A DNA stretch of 64,000 bases from Myxococcales bacterium (GTDB taxonomy: Bacteria > Myxococcota_A > Polyangia > Polyangiales > Polyangiaceae): the NCBI GenBank assembly GCA_016706225.1, contig JADJKB010000025.1, forward strand, positions 62,001 through 126,000, read 5' to 3'. Within the stretch, counting starts at the first letter, position 1. The number at the start of each line of letters is the position of its first letter. The position numbers and the translations under genes were made by a program. The notes beneath the pieces were generated by a model that was given only the letters and a program-made list of their open reading frames with translations, searched no databases and was not told where the DNA came from. Below, in pieces: positions 24,256 to 33,040 of this stretch.

Positions 24256-26007
24256 ATGGAGGCACGCATCGCCATGACCACAAAAACCGCGCTCGTTCGT
24301 AGTGTTGCCGCAGTCGTCGCGCTCGCCCTTGGAGGCTGCAGCGCCAGCACCGCCGACCCAGCGGCCGACGGCGTCGGTGACGAAGACTCGGAGGTTTGCG
24401 GCGGCAAGTGCGACCACGCCAACGCCTGCAGCTACAGCGGAGGGTTCGTCGAGACCGTGGCCAAAGGGCCTCACGACAACGCCGCGGGAGTCGCGCTGAC
24501 ACTGACCGCGGCGGACGCGGTCTCGAACGACGCTCTGGGCGCCGTGCTCGACGCGCTCGATGCAGCGGGCGTGCGCGCAAACTTCTTCGTATCGAAGGCC
24601 TTCCTGACCAACCTGAGCGCCGTGAACGCTTCCCGAATCCGAGCGCGGAACGATCAAGTCTCGCCGTACCTCTACATCAACTACCTGAAGCCCGCGCCCA
24701 CCGCAGACAAGGTGAAGGAAAGCCTCTACGATACGGAGACCGCGCTCGCCAAGCACGAGCTGCTGTCGCCTCAAGGCAGTCTGTTCTTCCGCTTCCCCTA
24801 TGGCGGAAGCTGCGCGCACCAAGAGGAGCTTCACGCCCGCATCGGTCGGATCTCGGTCGGCTGGCACGTACACGACCAGGGCCTGGTGAACGCCAACGCC
24901 AACACCTGGCGCACGGAGATGAACAAACGGGTCAACACGACCCAGGGTGGCGTGGTGCTCGTCCACCTGCTCAGCCTGACCAAGAAGCGCGCCAGCGAAG
25001 CTTTTGCGCCTTGGCTCAAGGACCTCGCGGCCAAGTACGTCGTGACCACGCTGGGACAGCGGGCGAACTTTCCCGGTTACGCCAATCGCCTCGACAGCCT
25101 GATGTATCGAGTTCCCGGTCCGTTCGTGCAGATGTCAGCACAGGGCGAGGTCTACGCGGGCGTCGCCGAGCCGAAGGCCCGGGTGTTCTTCCGCGCGAAG
25201 ACCAGCAACTACGTGGGCGACCCGGACGGCGAGGTGGAGCTCAGCCACTCGGAGGGATGCGCCGCCGGTACCTGCCGAGAGCAGATCTGGTCGACCAACG
25301 AGAACGCGGCAAACTGCCTGGATCCAAGCCCGATCTTGGATGCGCAGTGCTCCATCACCTCGAGTCTGACGGGCAAGGCGTCACTGCTGATCCCAGCCTC
25401 GGACTTTGGCGCTTACCAGTATCTCGGCAAAGGCCTCGGCAACGGCAGCTGGACGCTCAGCGCCCCACCGCTCTCGGCCGGGAACGATGCGCCGGTCGGG
25501 TTCGGCGACTGGGAGGTCGTGATCACGGGAACCAACCCCAAGGCCGAACGCTTCGTCCCGGTGCTGGCAGAGTGGACGGGAGCGGAAACGATTTCCGACG
25601 AAGTAGCTCGTGAAGTGACAGCCCCGGCGATCCTCAGCGCGGGCGGCGCCGCGAGCACCCCCGTTCTGTTCAAGAAGACGGGCGCCAAGCTCAATCCCAT
25701 CAAGGTGGTGGTGGAGATCGCCGCTCCAACCGTTCCGCAGGGCGACGCCTCGCAGGTCTCGCTCTCGCTCTTGCACGCCGACTGGCCAGAAGTGGCGCTC
25801 GTCGCTCAGTCGCCTGTGGTCAGTGGCAGCAAGGTCACCTATTCGTTCACGGTGGACCTGAACAGCAGCGTGTTCGCAAAAGAGGACGAGAAGCTCGACG
25901 CAAGCCGGTCGTTCACTCGCTCCCCCTTGGGCGCCTGGTCGCTCCGCTTCACCTCACCGGCTCTCGCAGGCGCCAAGCTCACCGCGTTCCGTGTCAGCAT
26001 CAACTGA
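24256..26007 (+). CDS. Polysaccharide-deacetylase-like lipoprotein, catalytic Asp pair altered
   Basis: 583 residues. The signal ends in a lipobox (LALGGC). Residues about 45-265 resemble the NodB deacetylase barrel: VALTLTAADAV at motif 1, LDAAGVRANFFVS, FFRFPYGGSCAHQ at motif 3, GWHVHDQG and GGVVLVHLLS at the end. Motif 1 normally has Asp-Asp (TFDDGP); here it is Ala-Ala-Asp, so deacetylation of a glycan is doubtful. Residues 290-583 form a beta-rich region with a proprotein-convertase-like end (GAWSLRFTSPALAGAKL). It is likely surface-exposed. The ATG at 24256 or 24274 both keep the signal. Confidence 0.75.
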   Translation: MEARIAMTTKTALVRSVAAVVALALGGCSASTADPAADGVGDEDSEVCGGKCDHANACSYSGGFVETVAKGPHDNAAGVALTLTAADAVSNDALGAVLDALDAAGVRANFFVSKAFLTNLSAVNASRIRARNDQVSPYLYINYLKPAPTADKVKESLYDTETALAKHELLSPQGSLFFRFPYGGSCAHQEELHARIGRISVGWHVHDQGLVNANANTWRTEMNKRVNTTQGGVVLVHLLSLTKKRASEAFAPWLKDLAAKYVVTTLGQRANFPGYANRLDSLMYRVPGPFVQMSAQGEVYAGVAEPKARVFFRAKTSNYVGDPDGEVELSHSEGCAAGTCREQIWSTNENAANCLDPSPILDAQCSITSSLTGKASLLIPASDFGAYQYLGKGLGNGSWTLSAPPLSAGNDAPVGFGDWEVVITGTNPKAERFVPVLAEWTGAETISDEVAREVTAPAILSAGGAASTPVLFKKTGAKLNPIKVVVEIAAPTVPQGDASQVSLSLLHADWPEVALVAQSPVVSGSKVTYSFTVDLNSSVFAKEDEKLDASRSFTRSPLGAWSLRFTSPALAGAKLTAFRVSIN

Positions 26008-26109
26008 AGCACCAGGCCCGCGTGCGGCCCGTAGCAGCCGCTCGACACATCGGTCGGCGGCGAACGCTGGTCGAGGCGTCACACTCAGGCTTTCGAGAAG
26101 CAGCGTTTG

Positions 26110-26673
26110 CTACGGCGCGTAGTACTTGCCGTTGGCCAGTGCACAAGCGTTGGCTTCCTCGGCCTTTGCCGCCGCGAACTCGTCTTCGGGCGTGGTTGGA
26201 TCGTTCTCGATGAGACTCCAGACGATCCAGCAGAAATTCACGGCTTGGGAGCAGCCGCCCACGTTGGGATAATCGTGCGAACAGGGCGTCGTGCCCAGAG
26301 TGCCGCCTGAGTCCGTGCAGGTCTGATCGAAGACCGCCTTCTCCGGGCCTTGGAATCCTGACGCTTCGTAACAAGCGCCGTTGTAGCTTTCGATGGGCAA
26401 GAGGCACGACTCGAAGTCGGCGCCGTTGCAGGGCGTGCCGGCGTCGCCAGTCCCTCCGCCGCCAACTCCACCGACTCCACCCACGCCGCCGACCCCGCCC
26501 AGTGCGCCACCACCGTCGTTGTTACCGGCCACGCCGCCCGATCCGGCCGCGCCGCCCGATCCGCTCGCGCCCCCGCCGGCGCCCGCCGCGCCGCCGGTTC
26601 CGCCTCCGTTCGTCGAGCTGTTGCACGCGAACAGCCCCAAGGCTGCGACCACCAACCACGAACGCTCGAGCAT
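26110..26673 (-). CDS. Gly-rich lipoprotein with Cys-containing C-terminal domain
   Basis: 187 residues. AGAGGAGTG before ATG 26673 fixes the start. The signal ends LGLFAC (lipobox); then comes a Gly/Ala/Ser tract with VGGVGGVGGVGGVGG, and a compact C-terminal domain of about 105 residues with regularly spaced cysteines (TPCNGADFESC, ACYEASG, TTPCSHDYPNVGGC, NFCWIVW, NACALANGKYY). The domain is presumably disulfide-stabilised and exposed on the outer membrane. Function is unknown. A decayed partial copy lies about 3 kb away at 29144. Confidence 0.7.
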   Translation of the reverse strand: MLERSWLVVAALGLFACNSSTNGGGTGGAAGAGGGASGSGGAAGSGGVAGNNDGGGALGGVGGVGGVGGVGGGGTGDAGTPCNGADFESCLLPIESYNGACYEASGFQGPEKAVFDQTCTDSGGTLGTTPCSHDYPNVGGCSQAVNFCWIVWSLIENDPTTPEDEFAAAKAEEANACALANGKYYAP

Positions 26674-26727
26674 CACTCCTCTTAGCACTTCGACTCGTAC
26701 GCCATGCGCAATTTCGCGCCGGTTGAC

Positions 26728-26759
26728 GTTGCGTCACATTCGTCGTCGGAGCGGCGGGG
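26728..26759. repeat. 32-base direct repeat, copy 1
   Basis: These 32 bases (GTTGCGTCACATT..., ending GCGGCGGGG) lie 55 bases upstream of the lipoprotein start and recur identically at 29256-29287, next to the decayed copy of that gene. Confidence 0.8.
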
Positions 26760-26956
26760 AGTCAGCCGTGCAGGTCTCGCCGGGCTCGAAGTTGCCGGCG
26801 GTTCGACGGTACCCGCGGCAGGTACCTGGTCAGACGGCCTGGAACCGCTTGCCGACTTTGACGTGGCGCTTCGGCCGCGCGGGGTCGTAGATGAGCCACA
26901 GCGCCAGTCCAATTGGGGGACCCGCCCGACCCTGAATCTCAGCGCGGTTCCCGCGG

Positions 26957-28096
26957 TTAGAGCATCCAACCGACGCGCAAGTTGAGGGTCGGAACGGTGG
27001 CGCGGCCGATGGTCTCGAGCGTGTCTTGCACCTTCTGATCGTTCGGCTTGACGTACTTGTCGATGACCTCGGCCGGTACGCCCGGGGGCAGCTGCGTGTC
27101 GAAGTGGATTTCACTGGGCGCGAGGGGGATCTGAAGGCCGACGTCGATGCCCAGAGTGAATCCCGAGCCGAAGATGTGTTGGAGGCCGATCTGCGGAGTC
27201 AGCACCAACGTGCGCACGGACGCGATGCTCTCCACGGCGAGCGAGTCCGGCAGCGTGGGCGCGATGGCCTGGTAGGGGCGAACGTCGTAGCTGCTCTTGA
27301 ACGAGCCCTTGATGGTCGCGTAGCCGACTCCCGCACCCACGAAGAACATGCCGCCGAACGGAAAGAGCCGGCCGTAGGCGTCGTACTCTTGGTAGGAAAG
27401 CTGGGCGTCGCCGTAGAGCGAGATCTTTATCGTCGGGATGAGCCCCACGTTTATTCCGGCTCCGAAATAGCGCGTGAGCTTGATGGCACCCCCGAAGCTC
27501 AGGATGCTCGGCAACCCGACGCCCACGAGGCCGCCGATCCTGAACGGACCAAACAAGCCGCCCGGGGAGTCGTCTTCTTCCTCGTCCGGCTTGTCCTGGT
27601 CGGCCGACGCGGGCGACGGAGCGGGCGCGCTCTCGCTGCGCGCCGTCGGCGCTGCATTTGACCGCTGCGTGGTGCGCGGCCTCGGCTGCGGTGAAGCGCG
27701 AGGGCGCTCGACCGGAGCGCTGTGCGACGGGGCGGGCGCGCGCGGCTTGTCTGGAGGAGGCGGCGCGGGGAAGGTGGCTTTCGGAGGTTTCTTCGGAGGC
27801 GCTTCAGCCGGCGGGGGCGGCGGGGGCGGGGGATCCGGAGGCGCTTCCGGTGGAGCGGGCGGCTGTTGCGGGGCAGCGGGCGGTGGGGGCGGCGCCGGCG
27901 CCGGCGGTGGGGGCGGCGCCGGCGGCGGGGGCGGGTCGGGGGGAGTCTCTGGAGGCGGAGCGGGCGGCTCGGACGGCGGATCCGCAGCGGGCGGCTCGGG
28001 ATCGTCCTGTGCCGCGACGGGCGAGGTCACGAGAGCGAGAGCCAGCGCTGCGACGAGAGTCAGTTCGCGGTTCGCGGGTCGGCGCAAACGAATCAT
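26957..28096 (-). CDS. Pro-rich exported outer-membrane barrel-like protein
   Basis: 379 residues. A signal peptide (ANRELTLVAALALALVTSPV, cleavage after VAA) precedes about 150 residues of Pro/Ala-rich sequence with long Pro runs, which would span the periplasm or wall. The last 190 residues have alternating strands typical of a small barrel (IGGLVGVGLPSILSFGGAIK, FGAGINVGLIPTIKISLYGD, PTLNLRVGWML at the end with a terminal hydrophobic strand). I chose ATG 28096 for the signal peptide, with GGA ten bases before it. Function unknown. Confidence 0.72.
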   Translation of the reverse strand: MIRLRRPANRELTLVAALALALVTSPVAAQDDPEPPAADPPSEPPAPPPETPPDPPPPPAPPPPPAPAPPPPPAAPQQPPAPPEAPPDPPPPPPPPAEAPPKKPPKATFPAPPPPDKPRAPAPSHSAPVERPRASPQPRPRTTQRSNAAPTARSESAPAPSPASADQDKPDEEEDDSPGGLFGPFRIGGLVGVGLPSILSFGGAIKLTRYFGAGINVGLIPTIKISLYGDAQLSYQEYDAYGRLFPFGGMFFVGAGVGYATIKGSFKSSYDVRPYQAIAPTLPDSLAVESIASVRTLVLTPQIGLQHIFGSGFTLGIDVGLQIPLAPSEIHFDTQLPPGVPAEVIDKYVKPNDQKVQDTLETIGRATVPTLNLRVGWML

Positions 28097-28322
28097 CGAG
28101 GAATTCCGATCACGAGGTCCGCGATGATACTCCGCCACAGTGGCTCGCGATAGCTCACGCTTCGCAGCGTGTTCCGCGACGAGGTTCCGTCACGAAGTGC
28201 CCGAGCGGCCTGGACCCGATCGGCGTCGCTTGGCGGCGCACTCCGCCAGAGGCCGACAAATCCCGGACGCTCCCGTGGCGTCATCCCGGCGTTTCTTTCG
28301 GCCGTGTTAGGCTACCGGTTCG

Positions 28323-29132
28323 ATGCGCTTGCGTTCGGTCGAGTCACTCGTCGCCGTCGCGGCCTGCGCTGGTTGCGCCGTCGAGCTTGCCGCGCTTGCG
28401 GAGTCCGACGCCTCGACGGGCTCAGGCGGGTCGACAAGCGGTGGCGCTGCGGGAGCGGGTGGCATCGGCGGCGGCAGCGGCGCCGGCGGCGTCGCTGGGG
28501 TTGCCGGCAGTGGCGGTGACGCCAGCGCAGACGCCGTCAGTGATGTCATCGCTTCCGATGCTCCGCCGGGGCAGGTGTTGTGCGCGGCCAATTTCGAGGG
28601 CAGCAAGTGCTTCGCCGGCCTGGGCAACAACGGCAACGCCCACTGCGGGCCCGGCGGGGCCATCTCGGGCTCCGGCAGTGGCACGCTCGAAGGGGGCAAC
28701 AACACCAGCATCTCGATGTTCTCCTGTGGCGTTGCGCCGCCCGACGTGTGGTTGGAGCTGGTCTACCGTCGCGATGGAGCCGGTAGCGTCACTTTCCGTG
28801 TGGGTCAGTTCCTCGCCGGTGTCGGCGCACAGGTTCGGGTCGGTGAGGCTGATGTCGCGCTGATCCAATGCCTGGACGGCAAGAACCAAAACCAGCCGCT
28901 GCCCTCCGAGCTGAGCACTCCCTATGTGATCACGCTTCACATTGGTCCGGGCGGCACGTCCGAGCTGTGGCACCGCAAGCTCGATCAGCTGTCACCGCGC
29001 GGTGCGCCGCAGGCGGCGCTCACGTGCTCGCACCCCACGTCGCTGTTCGGCTGGATGGCGATTGGCCCCGCGCTGACGACCATCGACGACATCCGAATCG
29101 CGACCTCTGCCGGCAGTCTGCTCTACCCTTGA
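28323..29132 (+). CDS. Gly-rich lipoprotein, hypothetical
   Basis: 269 residues. MRLRSVESLVAVAACAGC is a short lipoprotein signal; then a Gly/Ser/Ala tract to about residue 70 and a 190-residue domain of strands (ANFEGSKCFAGLGNNGNAHC, VWLELVYRRDGAGSVTFRVG, SLFGWMAIGPALTTIDDIRI) that could be a lectin- or jelly-roll-like fold. Four cysteines lie in its first third. No family is assigned. The next 486 bases hold only the remnant described at 29144. Confidence 0.62.
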   Translation: MRLRSVESLVAVAACAGCAVELAALAESDASTGSGGSTSGGAAGAGGIGGGSGAGGVAGVAGSGGDASADAVSDVIASDAPPGQVLCAANFEGSKCFAGLGNNGNAHCGPGGAISGSGSGTLEGGNNTSISMFSCGVAPPDVWLELVYRRDGAGSVTFRVGQFLAGVGAQVRVGEADVALIQCLDGKNQNQPLPSELSTPYVITLHIGPGGTSELWHRKLDQLSPRGAPQAALTCSHPTSLFGWMAIGPALTTIDDIRIATSAGSLLYP

Positions 29133-29143
29133 GGAGCGCTTCG

Positions 29144-29251
29144 CTACGGCGCGGACTACTTGCCGCAAAAATTCACCGCGTGGGAGCAGCCGCCCACGTT
29201 GGGATAGTCGTGCGAACAGGGCGTCGTGCCCAGAGTGCCGCCTGAGTCCGT
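29144..29251 (-). pseudogene. Decayed partial copy of the 26110 lipoprotein gene
   Basis: Bases 29144-29165 match 26110-26131 (stop region), then 29165-29251 match 26231-26317 with only about five differences, so a 100-base internal piece is missing. After 29251 the match resumes with the 32-base repeat normally found upstream of the gene, meaning the whole 5' half is deleted. No reading frame of use remains. The rest of the 29133-29618 stretch holds nothing else I can identify. Confidence 0.75.
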
Positions 29252-29255
29252 ACGC

Positions 29256-29287
29256 GTTGCGTCACATTCGTCGTCGGAGCGGCGGGG
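29256..29287. repeat. 32-base direct repeat, copy 2
   Basis: Identical to 26728-26759. Here it lies next to the deleted lipoprotein copy and marks the far end of the duplicated block. Confidence 0.8.
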
Positions 29288-29618
29288 GGGCAGCCGCGCC
29301 ATGCTTACGAGTTGATGGCTCGTCGGCTCCGCGCTGGGAGCGCGTGGTGATGCTGCCGAAAGCTGCGATGGCTGCGCCGCTCGAGTGAGCAACTCTCTGA
29401 CCCAGGCCTCCAGGTAGTTCCTGGGCCCCGAGAGGAGCAGCAGCGGTCGTCGTCGCCCATGAGCCACCCGACGGACTCACCGCGCCGGTCGTCGAGCCTT
29501 GAGCTTCGCGCTGTCTGTGTCTGACGCTGGTGCTCGCGCGCCCGCGCAGGCTTTCGGGCCCGTTCCGTGGTGGGCAACTGGACACTGCCTGACCGCGCTA
29601 TGCTCGGCGCCGTCCCCG

Positions 29619-30275
29619 ATGAGCCAGAACTCGCCTGTCCCCGAGTGGTTCGGCAAAGCCGAAGCGGAGCCGCGCCAGGGCGGGGTGGCGACGAAGCGCG
29701 GCTTGGGCTGCGGCGCGAGCACGCTGCTCGTGCTCTTGGTCGTGGGTGCGGTGTCCTGGGCCGTCACGGCCGAGCTCCGCGTCGACCAAGTGGAGGCGCG
29801 CCTGCAACGAATGCAGACGGAGGAGGCGGAGCGCCGCGTCGGGCAAGCGCGCGCACCCGGCCCTGAGCAGTCCGCCGCGACTCCGCCCCCGGTCCTCGAA
29901 CCCGCGGTAGCGTTGCCCGTCCCGTCAACCCAAGTGACGGCCGAGGAAGTCGCCGCCGCTCCATCCGCTGAAGTCGCGCCACTGCCTGGGCAGCGCACCG
30001 CGGCCGATATCCGGAAAGAAATGAGCCGACTGCGCCCCGCGTTCAGGCGCTGCTACGACGTGGTGCTCGAGGCCCACCCGACCGCTGCCGGGCGCATCAC
30101 CCTGAAGCTCGTCATCGCTCCGCGCGGCACGGTGACGAGCGCCAGCACCTCGGTCACCGGCGATCTACCGCCCTCCGTCGCGACCTGCGTTGCTCAGGTC
30201 GCTCGCACGGCGAGCTTCAGCCCCGCGAGTGACCCGACGAACGTGACCTTTCCGATCGCGTTCCAGTCTGGCTAG
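29619..30275 (+). CDS. AgmX/PglI C-terminal domain (TonB-like) membrane protein
   Basis: 218 residues. One transmembrane helix (GCGASTLLVLLVVGAVSWAV, about 30-50), a coiled, Ala/Pro-rich periplasmic linker, then a C-terminal domain IRKEMSRLRPAFRRCYDVVL with GRITLKLVIAPRGTVTSAS, which is the myxobacterial AgmX/PglI-type, TonB-like fold. Such proteins occur in gliding or envelope-spanning machinery, but many are uncharacterised. The ATG at 29619 places the helix properly; the longer frame from 29499 adds no recognisable sequence. Its targets are unknown. Confidence 0.75.
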   Translation: MSQNSPVPEWFGKAEAEPRQGGVATKRGLGCGASTLLVLLVVGAVSWAVTAELRVDQVEARLQRMQTEEAERRVGQARAPGPEQSAATPPPVLEPAVALPVPSTQVTAEEVAAAPSAEVAPLPGQRTAADIRKEMSRLRPAFRRCYDVVLEAHPTAAGRITLKLVIAPRGTVTSASTSVTGDLPPSVATCVAQVARTASFSPASDPTNVTFPIAFQSG

Positions 30276-30539
30276 GGCGTGTCCTCCCATTCGGCGACGC
30301 TGAGCCTTCCAGCAAACGTGCCCGGCGCTCTTCCTCTCGATCTGGCTCCAACGAGACGAGATCGGGCACGGCGAGTCCAAGATACCGCAGGGTCTCCCCC
30401 GTTCGGATCGCGCGCGTCGACCCGGGTCGACCGTCCTCGAAGCTGTGGTTATCTCGCAACATGACCAGCGTATGCCGTCTGAAGTCGCCCTACTTGGCCG
30501 CGGTCGAGCGTCACAGCGGCCGTCCTCGAGGCATGCGGC

Positions 30540-31388
30540 TCACAGATACGTCGCGATGTATTCGTCGCTCCTCACTTTGAGCTCGTCCTGGAGTTCCACA
30601 TCACAAGCCTGCGTCGACGCAGGTTTCGGCCGCTCCTTGTCGTAGTAGAGCCCGGTCTCACTCGCGAGCTCGGGCGCGGTCTCACAACGGAGCTGTGTCT
30701 TCGTTCCCGCTTCGTTCGTGATCAAGAACGGGCGGAGCAGCACGGCGAAGGCGCCCATGCGGCGCTTCCAGATGTCGCTCGCGACGCCGCCCGGGTGCAG
30801 GGAGTAGGTAGTGACACGAGTGCCCGCGAGCCGACGCGCGAGCTCCTTGGTGTGGAGTACGTTTGCGAGCTTGCTCACGCAGTACTCCGGGAACGCACTC
30901 AACGTTCTGGATGGTTTTCTCACCGCGTCCCAGTCGATCCCTTGTCTAGCGCGGTAGTGGGCCTGGCTCGCCACGATGACGATGCGACCCTGCTTCGCTC
31001 GCATCACCAGAGGAAGCAGCTTCTCCGTCCAGAGGTAGTGGCCGACGTGGTTCGTGCCGAAAGCGAGCTCGAAGCCGTCCTTCGTCTGACCCTGCACGCC
31101 GGCCACTCCGGCGTTGTTGATCAGAGCGTCGATCGCGAGGTCTTTTTCGAGCACTGCGTCCGCGGCCCGTTTCACCGACGACAGGTCAGAGAGGTCGAGC
31201 GCAACGAACTCGACCTTGCCTTCGGGGTTCTTCGCCCGGACCTCGCCGAGGACGGCTTCCGTTCGATCGGGACTCCGCGCGGCGATGATTAGCCTTCCGA
31301 TGCCCTGCTCTGCGAGCGCGATGGCGTTCGCCCGGCCGATGCCGGTGTTGGCCCCAGTGATGATGAAGGTCTTGTTGCGGAGGTCCAT
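30540..31388 (-). CDS. Short-chain dehydrogenase/reductase (SDR)
   Basis: 282 residues, classical SDR size. The N-terminal cofactor motif TGANTGIG, the NNAG motif (LINNAGVAG), Ser in the IVIVASQAHY strand and the catalytic Y-x3-K (YCVSK) are all present. The ordering and the NHVGHYLWTEKLLP segment resemble retinol-dehydrogenase/WW-domain-type SDRs that act on hydrophobic alcohols or carbonyls with NADP(H). No neighbouring gene suggests a pathway. Confidence 0.88.
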   Translation of the reverse strand: MDLRNKTFIITGANTGIGRANAIALAEQGIGRLIIAARSPDRTEAVLGEVRAKNPEGKVEFVALDLSDLSSVKRAADAVLEKDLAIDALINNAGVAGVQGQTKDGFELAFGTNHVGHYLWTEKLLPLVMRAKQGRIVIVASQAHYRARQGIDWDAVRKPSRTLSAFPEYCVSKLANVLHTKELARRLAGTRVTTYSLHPGGVASDIWKRRMGAFAVLLRPFLITNEAGTKTQLRCETAPELASETGLYYDKERPKPASTQACDVELQDELKVRSDEYIATYL

Positions 31389-31771
31389 TGGCGCGGCATA
31401 AGCCGGGGCGCCGCGGCAGGCCAGCGTTGGCCAGGGCGGCCATCCGTTGCTCGGCGTGCTGCTGGCTTGCGTCGTGAGCGCGCTGGTGCAGGGCGCCGGC
31501 GTGGCCGCTGAGCTTCGGCGGTGTGTCGCCTTGGCCGCGCGCAGTGCGGCGCTCCCGGACCATCGAGGTCATGCTCGCGACGTCACGGCTCTTCGTGGAG
31601 CCTCGCCTGCGCGGCCTGTTACCCGAGTCAGCGAGCGCCTTCGGACGGCGGGTGCGTTCGCTGCGACTGCACGGCCCTGCGGGGGTCCACCACGCTGGTT
31701 TTGCGCTCCCGCCCACGCCGCTCGGTGTGGTACCCGAAGAGGTTGCTGGCCCGCAGCGAAGAAGAGGAGTG
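31389..31771. other. Intergenic region, no gene recognised
   Basis: Open frames exist on both strands but are Arg/Pro/Ala-rich and unlike any protein known to me. The only clear signal is AAGAGGAGTG just before the ATG at 31772. Confidence 0.4.
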
Positions 31772-33040
31772 ATGCGACTCCGATTTCGAGCCCCCATGCT
31801 GCTACTGTTGGTGCTCACGCTGGCGTCACCGAGCCGGGCTGAGCCAACTCCCGACGACAATCGGCACGAACTGGGTGTGCTTCCGGCGCTGGGCGGCGAC
31901 ACCGACGTCGGCTTCAAGTTTGGTGCGTTTGCGCAATTCGTCCGCTACGAGGACGGGCTGCGCCCGTACGCTTGGCGCGCTCAGGTGCTGGCGATCGCGA
32001 GCGTCAAGCGCGAGGCGACGGGCACCGAATGGCCTTACCGAGAAGCGGCCGTGCGCGTCGACTGGCCGCGCGCCGGAGCGCCACTGCTGCGGCCGTCGTT
32101 CGCGCTCGAATACTTGCGCACGACGAATCGCGGCTACTACGGCATTGGAAACGCGAGCCACGCGGAGCGCAAGTGGGCTGGGCTCGAACCAGGGAGCGCG
32201 GCATACGTTGCGGCGCGGCGCTTCTATCAATTCGATGGAACGACGCTGGGCCTGGCCGTCGGTGTCATCGGTTCGCCTTTGCCCTTTCTGCGCACGCTTT
32301 CCAGCATCCGCGTCGAACGAACCACCATCGAGACTTATCCAGGCAGCCTGCTTGCGTTGAACCTCGCGAACGGCGTCGGGGCTGGAGAGCGTCTGTACGG
32401 GGTCCAGGACCACGACGAGATTTCGTTCAGGGTGGGCGTCGCGTACGATACGCGCGATCACGAAACCGTTCCCACAACCGGTCGACACCTGCAGCTCGTC
32501 TTCCGCTCCAGCCCAGGCGCGTTCGGCGCCGACTCCTTCGTTGGTGCCACACTTCACCTGCGTTCGTGGTTTCCCCTCGCCGGAGAGCGCCTGGTGGTCG
32601 GCGCTCGCCTGATCGGCGACGTTGTGAGTCAACGAGCTCCGCTCCTCGAGCTGGGGCGGTACGGCGGCTTCGAAACTGGGCGGGGCCCCGGCGGGGGTAT
32701 GGGTGTGCGCGGGCTGCCCGACGGGCGTCTGCTCGGTCGCACCAAGCTGATCGGCAACCTCGAGGTCCGCTCGATGTTCCTCCGCTTTCGCGTCGCGACG
32801 GAGCGCTTCACGCTGGGAGTCGCGAGCTTCGCCGATGCAGGCAGGGTCTATACCGACAGCCTGGCAGCGGTTGCTGCCACAGATGGCGCTCCGGGCACGC
32901 TCCATCCCGGGTTCGGCGCTGGCCCCCGCCTGCGCTGGGGAGACGCGTTGTTGATTCGAGCAGACGTGGCCTACGCGCCGTTGGCCGCCGAGACCGGTGC
33001 CGTGCCTGGCATCTACGTCGATGTGGGACACGTGCTGTGA
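31772..33040 (+). CDS. Omp85/BamA-like outer-membrane barrel protein
   Basis: 422 residues with a signal peptide (LLLLVLTLASPSRAEP). The body consists of amphipathic strands (YAWRAQVLAIASVKREATG, RVGVAYDTRDHETVPTTGRH, GRYGGFETGRGPGGGMGVRG) with the late LGRYGG...RG..DGRLLG loop and strand IYVDVGHVL ending in an aromatic-free C-terminus; this matches surface-antigen (Omp85 barrel) domains without POTRA repeats. AAGAGGAGTG before the ATG gives a strong start. The next gene overlaps by four bases, so the two are coupled. Confidence 0.75.
   Translation: MRLRFRAPMLLLLVLTLASPSRAEPTPDDNRHELGVLPALGGDTDVGFKFGAFAQFVRYEDGLRPYAWRAQVLAIASVKREATGTEWPYREAAVRVDWPRAGAPLLRPSFALEYLRTTNRGYYGIGNASHAERKWAGLEPGSAAYVAARRFYQFDGTTLGLAVGVIGSPLPFLRTLSSIRVERTTIETYPGSLLALNLANGVGAGERLYGVQDHDEISFRVGVAYDTRDHETVPTTGRHLQLVFRSSPGAFGADSFVGATLHLRSWFPLAGERLVVGARLIGDVVSQRAPLLELGRYGGFETGRGPGGGMGVRGLPDGRLLGRTKLIGNLEVRSMFLRFRVATERFTLGVASFADAGRVYTDSLAAVAATDGAPGTLHPGFGAGPRLRWGDALLIRADVAYAPLAAETGAVPGIYVDVGHVL

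Noticed and set aside
31389..31771. Open frames on both strands in the gap before the Omp85-like gene
   Set aside because: No signal peptide, domain or ribosome site; low-complexity Arg/Ala/Pro composition expected from random GC-rich DNA.
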